Below, piece after piece: positions 13,559 to 20,223 of a stretch of 27,419 nt of DNA; positions within the stretch are counted from its first letter, which is position 1, and every line of letters starts with the position of its first letter. This stretch comes from Deltaproteobacteria bacterium (lineage in GTDB: Bacteria; Myxococcota; UBA796; SXON01), in assembly GCA_947483545.1 (NCBI GenBank), contig CANKNP010000020.1:1-27419 (forward strand). Reading direction: 5' to 3'. Below the pieces are notes generated by a model. The model was not told where the DNA came from, did not search any database, and saw only the letters and a program-made list of their open reading frames with translations. Position numbers and translations under genes: made by a program.

Positions 13559-13933
13559 ATGGACGACGCCACGCTCGAAGCCACCCTGCACCGAGTGACG
13601 AAGCGCACAGGGTTCGGTGGCGCGGTCGTGGGTGTGGGCACGTTCGGGATGGGCGTCATTGCCGCGCTTTGCGGCCTCTTTCGCGTGGACCCTGGCATGC
13701 GTCGGTTCGGGGCAGGGATGTGGGCCGGGTACGGCGGGATGGTGTGCTTTTTCGTCGTCGTGGGCGCGGCGATGGTGGTGTCCTCCGTCCTGATCGTGCC
13801 TCGCAAGGGGGCAGAGCTGGTGGACAGGGTCATGCGCCGGCCGGAGACGCTGGCGCGGATCTGGAAGGAGGCGGAAGCGCTGCTGGCGGCGATCGCGGCG
13901 AGGGCCCCGGGCGCGAGGGTGGGGCCGGGGTGA
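13559..13933 (+). CDS. Small membrane protein of unknown function
   Basis: The 124-residue product starts MDDATLEATLHRVTKRTGFG. Two long hydrophobic helices (about 19-40 and 54-79) are followed by a basic-then-amphipathic tail, VDRVMRRPETLARIWKEAEALLAAIAARAPG, likely cytoplasmic. No family is recognised. GAGG lies 8 nt before the ATG. It is translationally coupled (GTGA) to a second membrane protein and diverges from the TM2-like gene. Confidence 0.65.
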   Translation: MDDATLEATLHRVTKRTGFGGAVVGVGTFGMGVIAALCGLFRVDPGMRRFGAGMWAGYGGMVCFFVVVGAAMVVSSVLIVPRKGAELVDRVMRRPETLARIWKEAEALLAAIAARAPGARVGPG

Positions 13934-14403
13934 GCGATGGGATGATGCTCGCCTGGGGGCTCTGGGGAGGGGTCGCGCTCGCGGGCGGGACCGCCGCTCT
14001 CCTCGTGATCGCCTTGGTGTTGCCCCGCGGCCGGCGTCACCTGCGTCGGCTCGACGGTCTGCTTGACGCGTGGATCGAACCCATCTTGACCCCGTCTGTC
14101 TCGCTCCTGGTGCGGGCGCTGCTGCTTCCGTTGGTGGTGTACGCCGTCCCGTGGCCCTGTCTGCTCCTGGTCGAGCTCTGCTTTGCCGCGTTGGGCGTCT
14201 CCGAGGACGTCGCCGTCGCTGCGATGTTGACGATCGGCTTGGCTTGCGGTTTCCTCGCCCCCGGCCTGTCCATCTGGTTTGGCGTCCGCGCTGGAGTCCG
14301 AGCCCGCGAAGACGGCGATCGGCTGGTAGGCGTCCTCGCCGCTGTGGTCGTGGGCTTCGCGCTGTTCGGGCTGGGCGCTTGGGGGTGGATGTTGATGGCT
14401 TGA
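13930..14403 (+). CDS. Polytopic membrane protein of unknown function
   Basis: The 157-residue protein starts at a GTG overlapping the previous stop (GTGA): MSDGMMLAWGLWGGVALAGG. Four hydrophobic segments are visible: about 7-30, 58-80, 83-110 and 127-155, with a basic loop PRGRRHLRRLDG after the first. The frame is open further upstream from 13669, but that part is antisense-like and overlaps the previous gene. The pair 13559/13930 probably forms a membrane complex. Confidence 0.65.
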   Translation: MSDGMMLAWGLWGGVALAGGTAALLVIALVLPRGRRHLRRLDGLLDAWIEPILTPSVSLLVRALLLPLVVYAVPWPCLLLVELCFAALGVSEDVAVAAMLTIGLACGFLAPGLSIWFGVRAGVRAREDGDRLVGVLAAVVVGFALFGLGAWGWMLMA

Positions 14404-14430
14404 GCTTTGAGGCGGGGCTTTCAGGACAGC

Positions 14431-14471
14431 CCCCCTCCGCCCTTCGGGCACCTCCCCCGGTGGGGGGAGGG
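14431..14471 (+). repeat. Variant double-hairpin repeat, copy B
   Basis: Two tandem hairpins, GCCC-TTC-GGGC and CCTCCCCC-GGTG-GGGGGAGG, follow the same plan as copies A, C and D (first stem, then CACCT, then a pyrimidine-rich second stem) with different stem sequences. It lies 27 nt after the membrane protein stop and may act as its terminator. Confidence 0.6.
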
Positions 14472-14492
14472 AAGGGAGATGACCGATCCTAC

Positions 14493-14548
14493 GGGGAGCC
14501 CTCATCCGCCGCCGAGTACGGCGGCACCTTCTCCCGGAGGGAGAAGGG
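14493..14548 (+). repeat. Double-hairpin intergenic repeat, copy C
   Basis: GGGGAGCCCTCATCC opens the unit. Stem 1 is GCCGCCG (14508-14514) with CGGCGGC (14519-14525), loop AGTA. Stem 2 is CCTTCTCCC (14527-14535) with GGGAGAAGG (14539-14547), loop GGA. It is almost identical to copy D at 20140 and lies between the 3' ends of convergent genes. Confidence 0.8.
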
Positions 14549-14597
14549 TAGGACAGAGCCCTCACTTCGGGAGGATGATCATCTCAAAGTGATGGCG

Positions 14598-15062
14598 TCA
14601 CTTCGGGATGATCCCAAACTCCAGAGCTGCTTCCTCGGAGATCGCCCTGCTCGCATAGTAGCGCTCCGCCTGGAGCCGCAGGTCCAGAAGATCCATCTGT
14701 TTCACGAACCGCGACTCTGGACTCTCCCGGGCCTCCGACGCCCGCCAGATCGCCAACAGCTCGGGATGTTCCTCCAGAAGGTCTACCATCGCGGCGTCCT
14801 CCCGCGCGTGCTTTTCAGCCGGGGGTACACCATCGTAGGGGGTGAGATCCCCGATCTGGACCTCGGCCAGATCGTGCAGGATCGCCATGATCAGGACCTT
14901 CTCTCGGTCCAGTTCGGGGGGACAGTGCAGGAGCGCGAGCAGGGCGACCGACCAGGAGTGATCGGCGACCGACTCGGCCTGGGCGTGACCGACCCGCACC
15001 CAGCCAGCCCGTCGCACGTCTTTCAGCCCCAGCGCGACGCGGGCGAGCTCGGCGGTGTTCAT
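14598..15062 (-). CDS. HD-domain phosphohydrolase, HDDC2/YfbR-like
   Basis: The 154-residue protein has the metal-binding residues of an HD-fold nucleotidase: His35 in ESVADHSW, His63-Asp64 in AILHDLAE, and Asp124 in KQMDLLDL. EVQIGDLTPYDG (68-78) is the loop typical of the HD_3/HDDC2 group, whose characterised relatives (E. coli YfbR, yeast YGK1) release phosphate from deoxynucleoside monophosphates. The ATG overlaps the acyltransferase stop as ATGA, so it is third in a coupled operon; why a nucleotidase should follow an acyltransferase is unclear. Confidence 0.85.
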   Translation of the reverse strand: MNTAELARVALGLKDVRRAGWVRVGHAQAESVADHSWSVALLALLHCPPELDREKVLIMAILHDLAEVQIGDLTPYDGVPPAEKHAREDAAMVDLLEEHPELLAIWRASEARESPESRFVKQMDLLDLRLQAERYYASRAISEEAALEFGIIPK

Positions 15063-16078
15063 CCGAGCGCCAGCGCCCGCTGCTCCGGTCGTGCGAGGCT
15101 CCAGACGATGGGGTTGGATGCCTGCCGGGCCAGGAAATCCGCCTTGGTGTGAAGGCCGGCCCAGCCTTCGTCGAGCATCGCCTGGGCGACGGCGCCGCCG
15201 AGGTTGCCGCCGGGACCGAGGAGCACGAGGGCGTCGGGGGCCAGCTCTCGGAGGGCGGTTCGGACGGAGAGCCCAAAGTCGTAGGGCGCGACAACCTGCG
15301 CGCCGAGCGTGTAGTTGGCGATCGCGGTGGGGTCGGCGTGACGGGGGAACCAGAGCGCGCCCCGGCCATCGACCATCGGGACTGTTGGGGCGGAAAAGGC
15401 GAGATCCGCGAGGTCTACACTGGCACGTTCGGATGTCCCGGCCATCAAGGGGGTGTGGAACGCCGAGTGGAGCGGGAGCTGGAACGGCGCGTCGTGGTCG
15501 CCGGCCCGGCGCACGGGCAATGCCTGGATCGCCGTTCGGATCGCCGCCTCGGTCCCCCCGAGCACGATCTGCCGCCCGAGGCGGATCGATACATGCAGGT
15601 CTGGGACCGAATGTATCAATGCATCAAGCTCGGGGCTGGGCAGGCACGCCCAGTCTGCATCACACAGTGGGTAGACGAGCTGGCCGCCGATGACGTTGCC
15701 CATTTGGTACTGACCCATCGTCTCGACGAGACGGAGCCCGTCGGCCAGGGGCAACGCGCCGGCGACGGCGAGCGCCGTGTACCACCCCATCGAGTTGCCG
15801 ATGGCCCCGACGACCTCCACTTTGTCGGCGGCCCTGAGCGCGTCGTGATCCGCCAACGAGCACGTCGCTGTCAGGATCGACGCGTTCTCCCCGGCGACAT
15901 GTTTCACTGATACATAGGTCGATGTATCATCCAGTTCGGAGGGCGTGGGCCGACCGAGCGCCCGCCGAAACGCATTGGCAGCGAGCACCGACGGCGAGCC
16001 GCTCGACGCCTTCAAGTTGCCCAACAGCTCCCGGGTATACGATCCGCGCCCGGGGCAGACCACAACGACGCGTTTCAT
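15059..16078 (-). CDS. FabD-like acyltransferase with altered carboxylate site
   Basis: The 339-residue protein aligns along its length with malonyl-CoA:ACP transacylase (FabD) and polyketide AT domains: CPGRGS near residue 8 (usually P-G-Q-G-S), nucleophile Ser96 in GNSMG, AVAGALPLADGLRLVET at 104-120, catalytic His208 in SAFHTPLM, and SAPTVPMV near 235. At the position of E. coli Arg117 (V-E-x-R-G), which holds the malonate carboxylate, this protein has Met (VETMG), and the His before the nucleophile is Asn. It therefore probably moves a non-carboxylated acyl group. The ATG overlaps the E1 stop as ATGA, and its own stop overlaps the HD start. No ketosynthase or acyl carrier protein gene is nearby. 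Confidence 0.85.
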   Translation of the reverse strand: MKRVVVVCPGRGSYTRELLGNLKASSGSPSVLAANAFRRALGRPTPSELDDTSTYVSVKHVAGENASILTATCSLADHDALRAADKVEVVGAIGNSMGWYTALAVAGALPLADGLRLVETMGQYQMGNVIGGQLVYPLCDADWACLPSPELDALIHSVPDLHVSIRLGRQIVLGGTEAAIRTAIQALPVRRAGDHDAPFQLPLHSAFHTPLMAGTSERASVDLADLAFSAPTVPMVDGRGALWFPRHADPTAIANYTLGAQVVAPYDFGLSVRTALRELAPDALVLLGPGGNLGGAVAQAMLDEGWAGLHTKADFLARQASNPIVWSLARPEQRALALG

Positions 16079-18291
16079 GCCTGCTCCATCAACGCCAACG
16101 CGGCGGCGACGATCTGGGGCTCCTGCACCAGCACCAGGTTCGCCGCTCCGGCGAGCGGGATGTAGACATCCTCGCTCGTCACCCGTGACATCGGGATTCG
16201 CAGCCCGGCGTCCACCAGCACGGTGAACAGCGCCTCGGACATTCCGCCCGTTCGTCGGCACTCATCCACGACGAGCACCCGCCCGGTGATCCTCGCCTCT
16301 CGGACGATGTCGTCCACGGGCAGCGGGTTGATCCACCGCAGATCGAGCACCCGGCAGTTGATGCCCTTCGCAGCGAGCGTGCGGGCCGCCCGAAGGCTTA
16401 TGTACAGGCCGTTCGCCCAGGTCAGGATGGTGAGATCGCCGACCCCGACAGGCGGCGCGTAGACCCTCCCGACCCCGATGGGCACGTGCTGATCGGCACT
16501 TGGGTAGGGTGCGGCCCAGAGCCCGTCGCCATCGTCGTAGAGGTCCCGGGTCATGTACAGCGCGATGGGCTCGAGGTAGATGCAGACGGAGCCATCCACG
16601 CGGGCTGAGGCCACGCACGTGCGTAGCATCGCCGCGGCGTCGTCGCCCCGGGCGGGGGAGGCGATGACCAACCCCGGGATGTCCCGCAGCGCAGCGATGG
16701 AATTGTCGTTGTGGAAGTGCCCGCCGAAGCCCTTCTGGTAGCCGTAGCCTGCGATGCGGACGACCATGGGGTTTTGGAACTGGCCGTTCGAGAAGTACTG
16801 CAACGATCCAGCTTCCCCGCGGATCTGATCGCAGGCATTGTGAAAGTAGGCGAGGTACTGGATCTCGGGGAGCGGCAACAATCCTGCTTGGGCGGCCCCG
16901 AGCGCGAGGCCGAGGATGGTCTGCTCATCGAGCAATGTATCAAACACACGGTCGGGGCCAAAGCGCTTCTGCAGGTCCGCGGTGAGGTGATACACGCCGC
17001 CTTTGCGGCCCACATCTTCGCCGAACAGGTGGACCTCGGGGTACTTCTCGAACAGCTCGGCGAGCGCGCGGTTGATCTGTACGGCGAGGTGGCGGGGCTT
17101 GTCATCGTCGGGCTTGGGGGCGGCGGCAGCCCGGAGGACCTCGGCGTGCACGCGCTCGGGGTGGCGGGGCGAGAGCGGGGCGATGACGTCCGCGACGGAG
17201 GTGAACTTGGGGCGTCGGATGCACTCTTCGGCGAGGGCGGCGACGCGGGTTCGGGTCTGCTCGTACAGGTCCGCGAGCTCCGCTCCGGTCACGATCCCGT
17301 GCTCAGCGAGCAGGCGCGCGGTGGTGAGGAGGGGATCCTTGGCCTCCTCGGCGGCGATCTCGGCGGGGCTGCGGTAGGTGGACTCCACGTCGGAGCCGGC
17401 GTGGCCGAGCAGGCGAACGGTGCGGAGGTGCAGGAACAGGGGGCGTCGATGCGTGCGGACCCAGTGGACGGCGGCGTGCGCGGCGTCCCAGGCGTCGGGC
17501 AGGTCGAGGCCGTCGCCGTAGACGTACGCGAGGTTGTCGCGACCGGCGTAGGCGGCGGCGATCCAGCCGGGGGCGGTCTGCGTCGAGATGCCGATGCCGT
17601 TGTCCTCGCAGACGAACAGCACGGGGCAAGCCTCGCCGCGGTGGGCGAACCACTGGGCCGCGTTGATGGCGCCGACCGCGGTGGAGTGGTTGGCGGAGGC
17701 GTCGCCGAAGGTGCAGATCGCGATGGCGTCATCGGTGGTGGCGGAAGGGGAGCGGGGGAGGCCGAGGCGGCGGCGGCGCTCAGTGCCCACCGCCCAGCCG
17801 ACGGCTTTTGGGAGATGACTCGCGATGGTGGAGGTCTGGGGGGGAATGTTCAAGGGCAAGCTGCCAAAGACCTTGTGCCGACCGCCCGAGATGGGCTCGT
17901 CCGTCGACGCGCACAAGCCGAGGAGGATGTCCATGAGCGGGGTGGATCCAGGCACCTGGCGGGCGCGCTCGATGAAGAAGGCGCCGGAGCGGTAGTGCAA
18001 GAACGACATGTCGTCCGGGCGGCTCGCGGCGGCGACCACGGCGTTGCCCTCGTGCCCGGAGGAGCCGATGGTGTAGAAGCACTCGTTGCGGGCCTTGAGC
18101 GCGCGGGCGGCGAGGTCCAGGTGGCGGCTCTCAACCTGGGTTTGGAAGAGGGCGAGCGCGCGGCGGGCGGTGAGCGACGTGCCGTCGCGGAGGGGGGTGT
18201 CGGGGGAGGAGGCCCCGCCACGGGGAGTGCCCATGCCCTGGAGGAGGGCAGTGACGTTCTGGTCAACGATTCCGGCGCGGTTGACGGCCAT
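16075..18291 (-). CDS. Fused alpha/beta thiamine-diphosphate 2-oxoacid dehydrogenase E1
   Basis: The 738-residue protein joins E1 alpha (about 1-355) and E1 beta (about 390-738), which are separate in most bacteria. The alpha half has the ThDP/Mg motif TFGDASANHS near 193 (Asp in place of the usual G-D-G variant) and CEDNGIGIST near 230. The beta half starts at LFGEDVGRKGG near 420 and includes DEQTILGLALGAA and the transketolase C-terminal strand LVVDECRRTGG. Such enzymes decarboxylate a 2-oxoacid, often branched-chain, and pass the acyl group to lipoyl-E2; no E2 or E3 is in the window. The frame is open from 19200, but sequence before the ATG at 18291 is repeat DNA. No Shine-Dalgarno sequence is evident. 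Confidence 0.88.
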   Translation of the reverse strand: MAVNRAGIVDQNVTALLQGMGTPRGGASSPDTPLRDGTSLTARRALALFQTQVESRHLDLAARALKARNECFYTIGSSGHEGNAVVAAASRPDDMSFLHYRSGAFFIERARQVPGSTPLMDILLGLCASTDEPISGGRHKVFGSLPLNIPPQTSTIASHLPKAVGWAVGTERRRRLGLPRSPSATTDDAIAICTFGDASANHSTAVGAINAAQWFAHRGEACPVLFVCEDNGIGISTQTAPGWIAAAYAGRDNLAYVYGDGLDLPDAWDAAHAAVHWVRTHRRPLFLHLRTVRLLGHAGSDVESTYRSPAEIAAEEAKDPLLTTARLLAEHGIVTGAELADLYEQTRTRVAALAEECIRRPKFTSVADVIAPLSPRHPERVHAEVLRAAAAPKPDDDKPRHLAVQINRALAELFEKYPEVHLFGEDVGRKGGVYHLTADLQKRFGPDRVFDTLLDEQTILGLALGAAQAGLLPLPEIQYLAYFHNACDQIRGEAGSLQYFSNGQFQNPMVVRIAGYGYQKGFGGHFHNDNSIAALRDIPGLVIASPARGDDAAAMLRTCVASARVDGSVCIYLEPIALYMTRDLYDDGDGLWAAPYPSADQHVPIGVGRVYAPPVGVGDLTILTWANGLYISLRAARTLAAKGINCRVLDLRWINPLPVDDIVREARITGRVLVVDECRRTGGMSEALFTVLVDAGLRIPMSRVTSEDVYIPLAGAANLVLVQEPQIVAAALALMEQA

Positions 18292-18603
18292 CGGATGGTC
18301 TCGGGGGAGGGGGCCGGGTCTATCAAGGCGGAAGGGGGAGGTGGGTGGCGGCGTTGGTTCCCGGGGTGCGGGCGCCCAGTCGGGCGGCGGGACGGCCGTG
18401 ATGCCGGAGGCGCCGGGGGGTTCCTGGCGCGCCGCGTCGATGGGGGGGGCGCGGAACCTCGGCGCCCGGAGAGGCTGGGCAGAAATCCTTGGGGCGTCGA
18501 ACCCCGGGCGTTCCGGGGCCGAACGCTTCGTGACCCGCGTAGGGGCGGCCCCCCGTGGCCGCCCGGGGTCAACGCCGCGCCTCTGCGGAAAGAGTAGGAC
18601 GAA

Positions 18604-18627
18604 ACACGGAGACACGGAGACGCGGAG
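18604..18627. repeat. Three tandem 8-bp units
   Basis: ACACGGAG, ACACGGAG and ACGCGGAG follow one another directly after AGTAGGACGAA. GAGACACGGAGAC-type tracts occur as short interspersed repeats in many bacterial genomes; no function is inferred. Confidence 0.6.
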
Positions 18628-18759
18628 GGGAAGATGAGGAAGCAGACGGTATCGAGGCGGCCCCGCGAGCATCGCCGCGTCGGGTTCGTTCCGTGGGCCC
18701 CAAGTGCGTGCGCCGATTCTGGCCCAGCCTCGGAGGGGGGCGCGCGGAAGCTCCTGCCC

Positions 18760-18792
18760 TACCCGTCCGCGTACCCGCGGACGGGGAACCGT
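18760..18792. repeat. 33-bp hairpin repeat, copy 1
   Basis: CCCGTCCGCG (18762-18771) pairs perfectly with CGCGGACGGG (18776-18785) around a TACC loop. The whole 33-bp unit, ending GAACCGT, is identical at 18865-18897. Confidence 0.8.
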
Positions 18793-18864
18793 TTCCCGAC
18801 CTGCACGCGGCCGAGATCCCTGCGCCGTGTGGCCACTCCACGACCGGCTGTTGTGCATTTTCCA

Positions 18865-18897
18865 TACCCGTCCGCGTACCCGCGGACGGGGAACCGT
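18865..18897. repeat. 33-bp hairpin repeat, copy 2
   Basis: Identical to 18760-18792, 105 bp downstream. It abuts a third hairpin with the same TACC loop but an unrelated stem (18898-18923). Confidence 0.8.
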
Positions 18898-18923
18898 GTC
18901 TCGACCCGTACCCGGGTCGAGAC
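18898..18923. repeat. Hairpin with TACC loop and different stem
   Basis: GTCTCGACCCG pairs perfectly over 11 bp with CGGGTCGAGAC, enclosing TACC. It shares only the loop and architecture with the two 33-bp repeats beside it. Confidence 0.75.
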
Positions 18924-18974
18924 CGCCCAGGAGATCCGTGCCTGGGGACCCGAGCGGAGCGAGCCAGGGGGTCT

Positions 18975-19004
18975 GGGGGAGCCGGCCATCAGGCCGGTTC
19001 CCCC
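18975..19004 (-). terminator. Hairpin with ATCA loop, copy 1
   Basis: GGGGGAGCCGGCC pairs with GGCCGGTTCCCCC (one G-T wobble) around ATCA. It lies 20 nt beyond the sixA stop and repeats the hairpin at 19013. No T-tract follows on the minus strand, so termination is possible but unproven. Confidence 0.5.
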
Positions 19005-19012
19005 AGGGAACA

Positions 19013-19038
19013 GGGAGCCGGCCATCAGGCCGGCTCCC
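19013..19038 (-). terminator. Hairpin with ATCA loop, copy 2, overlapping the sixA stop
   Basis: GGGAGCCGGCC pairs perfectly with GGCCGGCTCCC around ATCA (11 bp). The minus-strand TGA stop of sixA lies in the loop and right arm, and the last codons of sixA (GEPA) are repeat sequence. Confidence 0.55.
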
Positions 19039-19507
19039 CCACAAACCCCGGCCGAGGTGGCAGAAACAGCCGCAGGTACGCCGGGCGGGTCGGAGGCAGC
19101 CGGTCGATGTCGAGGAGCGCGAAGGCGGCTCGCTCCATGTGGGTCGCGCCGTCGGGAGCGCCGAGCAGGTGCGCGACGAGGCAGCCCACGGTGGGTTCAT
19201 GGCCGACGATCAACGGGGAGGGGTGCCCGACGCAGAGCCGGAGGATGTTCGGGACGTCGCCATGGAGGATCTCGGCGCTTGGAAGCAGGCGAACCTCGGG
19301 GAACCGCTCGGCCACGGCGTGCGCAGTCTGGGTGGTCCGGACGTAGGGGCTGTGCAGGATGACGGAGGGGGCCCAGCCGTAGCTTTGGAGGAGGTCGAGG
19401 TGCGAGGAGAGCTCCAGCCGCCCCGCGCGCGTCAGCCTGCGATCAAAGTCGTGGCCGCCAGGCGCTTCGTCCTCGGCGATGGCATGACGCAGGATTCCGA
19501 TCTGCAC
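19025..19507 (-). CDS. SixA-type phosphohistidine phosphatase
   Basis: The 160-residue protein has the histidine-phosphatase signature of SixA: GILRHAIAEDE at the N-terminus (catalytic R-H), LHSPYVRTTQTA near 54, and VGHEPTVG near 100 (second catalytic His). SixA removes phosphate from histidine of HPt or PTS proteins. The frame is open far upstream, but that part is antisense to the helical-repeat gene, and the family starts at this RH motif, so the GTG at 19507 is chosen. It starts 8 nt after the upstream stop, so the two genes are probably co-transcribed. No histidine kinase or PTS gene is visible nearby. Confidence 0.85.
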   Translation of the reverse strand: MQIGILRHAIAEDEAPGGHDFDRRLTRAGRLELSSHLDLLQSYGWAPSVILHSPYVRTTQTAHAVAERFPEVRLLPSAEILHGDVPNILRLCVGHPSPLIVGHEPTVGCLVAHLLGAPDGATHMERAAFALLDIDRLPPTRPAYLRLFLPPRPGFVGEPA

Positions 19508-19515
19508 GCGGTCCG

Positions 19516-20139
19516 CTAACGCCCGATGACTTGCAACGTCACGCCGGCGATCCGGGCGGCGTGGGCGACGGCGGTCATCAGGTTCTGGTCTTCCGATGCG
19601 TCTGCCACCTGATGCGCCAGGGCGATCCAGTCGCCGCTGGGGTCGAGTCGGGCCAGCGTCAACGCGGCGAGGACGCGATCCCGCGGGCCCTCGCTCTCCT
19701 GCCAGACCGTGCGGGCATCGGCCTCTGCCTCGGCGAACCTGCAATGTTTCGCGAGGATGTTCGCGCGGCGCAAGAGCACGTCCAGCCCCTCGGCCCGGAC
19801 ATCTGCCGTAGCCCGCTGCAGGAGAGCCTCGTCTGCCTTCGCTTCTTTGTCCGCGATCTGCGCGGCGGCGACGCTGGCCAGGATCCGGGCGTGCAACCCC
19901 CGGATCGCCTCGACGCCAGGGCCACCGGGCTCCCGCTTCGCCCATCGAACCGCCTCCGCTGCGGCCCGCTCCGCCTCGTTCACCCTGCCGAGTCCGCTGT
20001 AGGCCTGGGCGCGAAACGCCCATCGCCGCGCCTCCAGGCCTGGGTCGGTGAACGGTGCGTCGAGGTGGGTCAGCGCCGCTTCGAAGGCGCCGGCCTTGAG
20101 CGCGCTCCAGCCCTGGAGCAACGCGGGTTCACGATCCAC
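19516..20139 (-). CDS. TPR-like helical repeat protein
   Basis: The 207-residue protein is all-helical and Ala/Leu-rich with TPR-like pairs: LLQGWSALKAGAFEAALTHL (8-27), WAFRAQAYSGLGRVNEAERA (40-59), and a later RRANILAKHCRFAEAEADA. No signal peptide. It is probably a protein-binding scaffold. The only usable start is a GTG at 20139, three codons after an in-frame TGA, and the double-hairpin repeat copy D begins at the very next base. The gene may have lost its original 5' end or leader to that repeat. It lies upstream of sixA on the same strand. Confidence 0.65.
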   Translation of the reverse strand: MDREPALLQGWSALKAGAFEAALTHLDAPFTDPGLEARRWAFRAQAYSGLGRVNEAERAAAEAVRWAKREPGGPGVEAIRGLHARILASVAAAQIADKEAKADEALLQRATADVRAEGLDVLLRRANILAKHCRFAEAEADARTVWQESEGPRDRVLAALTLARLDPSGDWIALAHQVADASEDQNLMTAVAHAARIAGVTLQVIGR

Positions 20140-20196
20140 GGGGAGCCCTCATCCGCCGCCGGGTACGGCGGCACCTTCTCCCGGAGGGAGAAGGGG
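20140..20196 (+). repeat. Double-hairpin intergenic repeat, copy D
   Basis: Near-identical to copy C: GGGGAGCCCTCATCC, stem 1 GCCGCCG/CGGCGGC with loop GGTA (AGTA in copy C), and stem 2 CCTTCTCCC/GGGAGAAGG with loop GGA. It fills most of the 84-bp gap between two minus-strand genes and touches the GTG start at 20139. Confidence 0.8.
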
Positions 20197-20223
20197 AATC
20201 CCTGGGTTTGAAGCGCGCCGCCA

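Larger units (their letters stand above)
18292..19024. other. Non-coding hairpin island upstream of the E1 operon
   Basis: About 730 bp without a credible gene: open frames here encode Pro/Arg/Gly-rich sequence and cross repeats. It holds at least seven inverted repeats, including CCCCGG/CCGGGG (18502-18518) and GGGCGGCC/GGCCGCCC (18543-18564), plus those listed separately. The stretch from 18292 to 18500 should contain the E1 operon promoter; TTGATAGAC lies at 18334-18326 on the minus strand, but no convincing -10/-35 pair is visible. Confidence 0.65.

Noticed and set aside
14598..18291. Polyketide or fatty-acid biosynthetic cluster
   Set aside because: Only an acyltransferase-like protein and an E1 are present; there is no ketosynthase, ketoreductase or carrier protein.
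16711..18597. 628-residue open frame on the plus strand
   Set aside because: Antisense to the E1 gene, whose protein is unmistakable; the Gly/Val/Glu-rich translation is typical of antisense of GC-rich coding DNA.
18760..18897. Two identical 33-bp palindromic repeats 105 bp apart, resembling a minimal CRISPR array
   Set aside because: Only two copies, the intervening 72 bp is too long for a spacer, the repeats are hairpins of an intergenic type, and no cas gene is present.
19025..20023. 332-residue version of SixA with a long N-terminal extension
   Set aside because: The extension is out of frame with the helical-repeat gene it overlaps and is low-complexity; SixA proteins begin at the RH motif.
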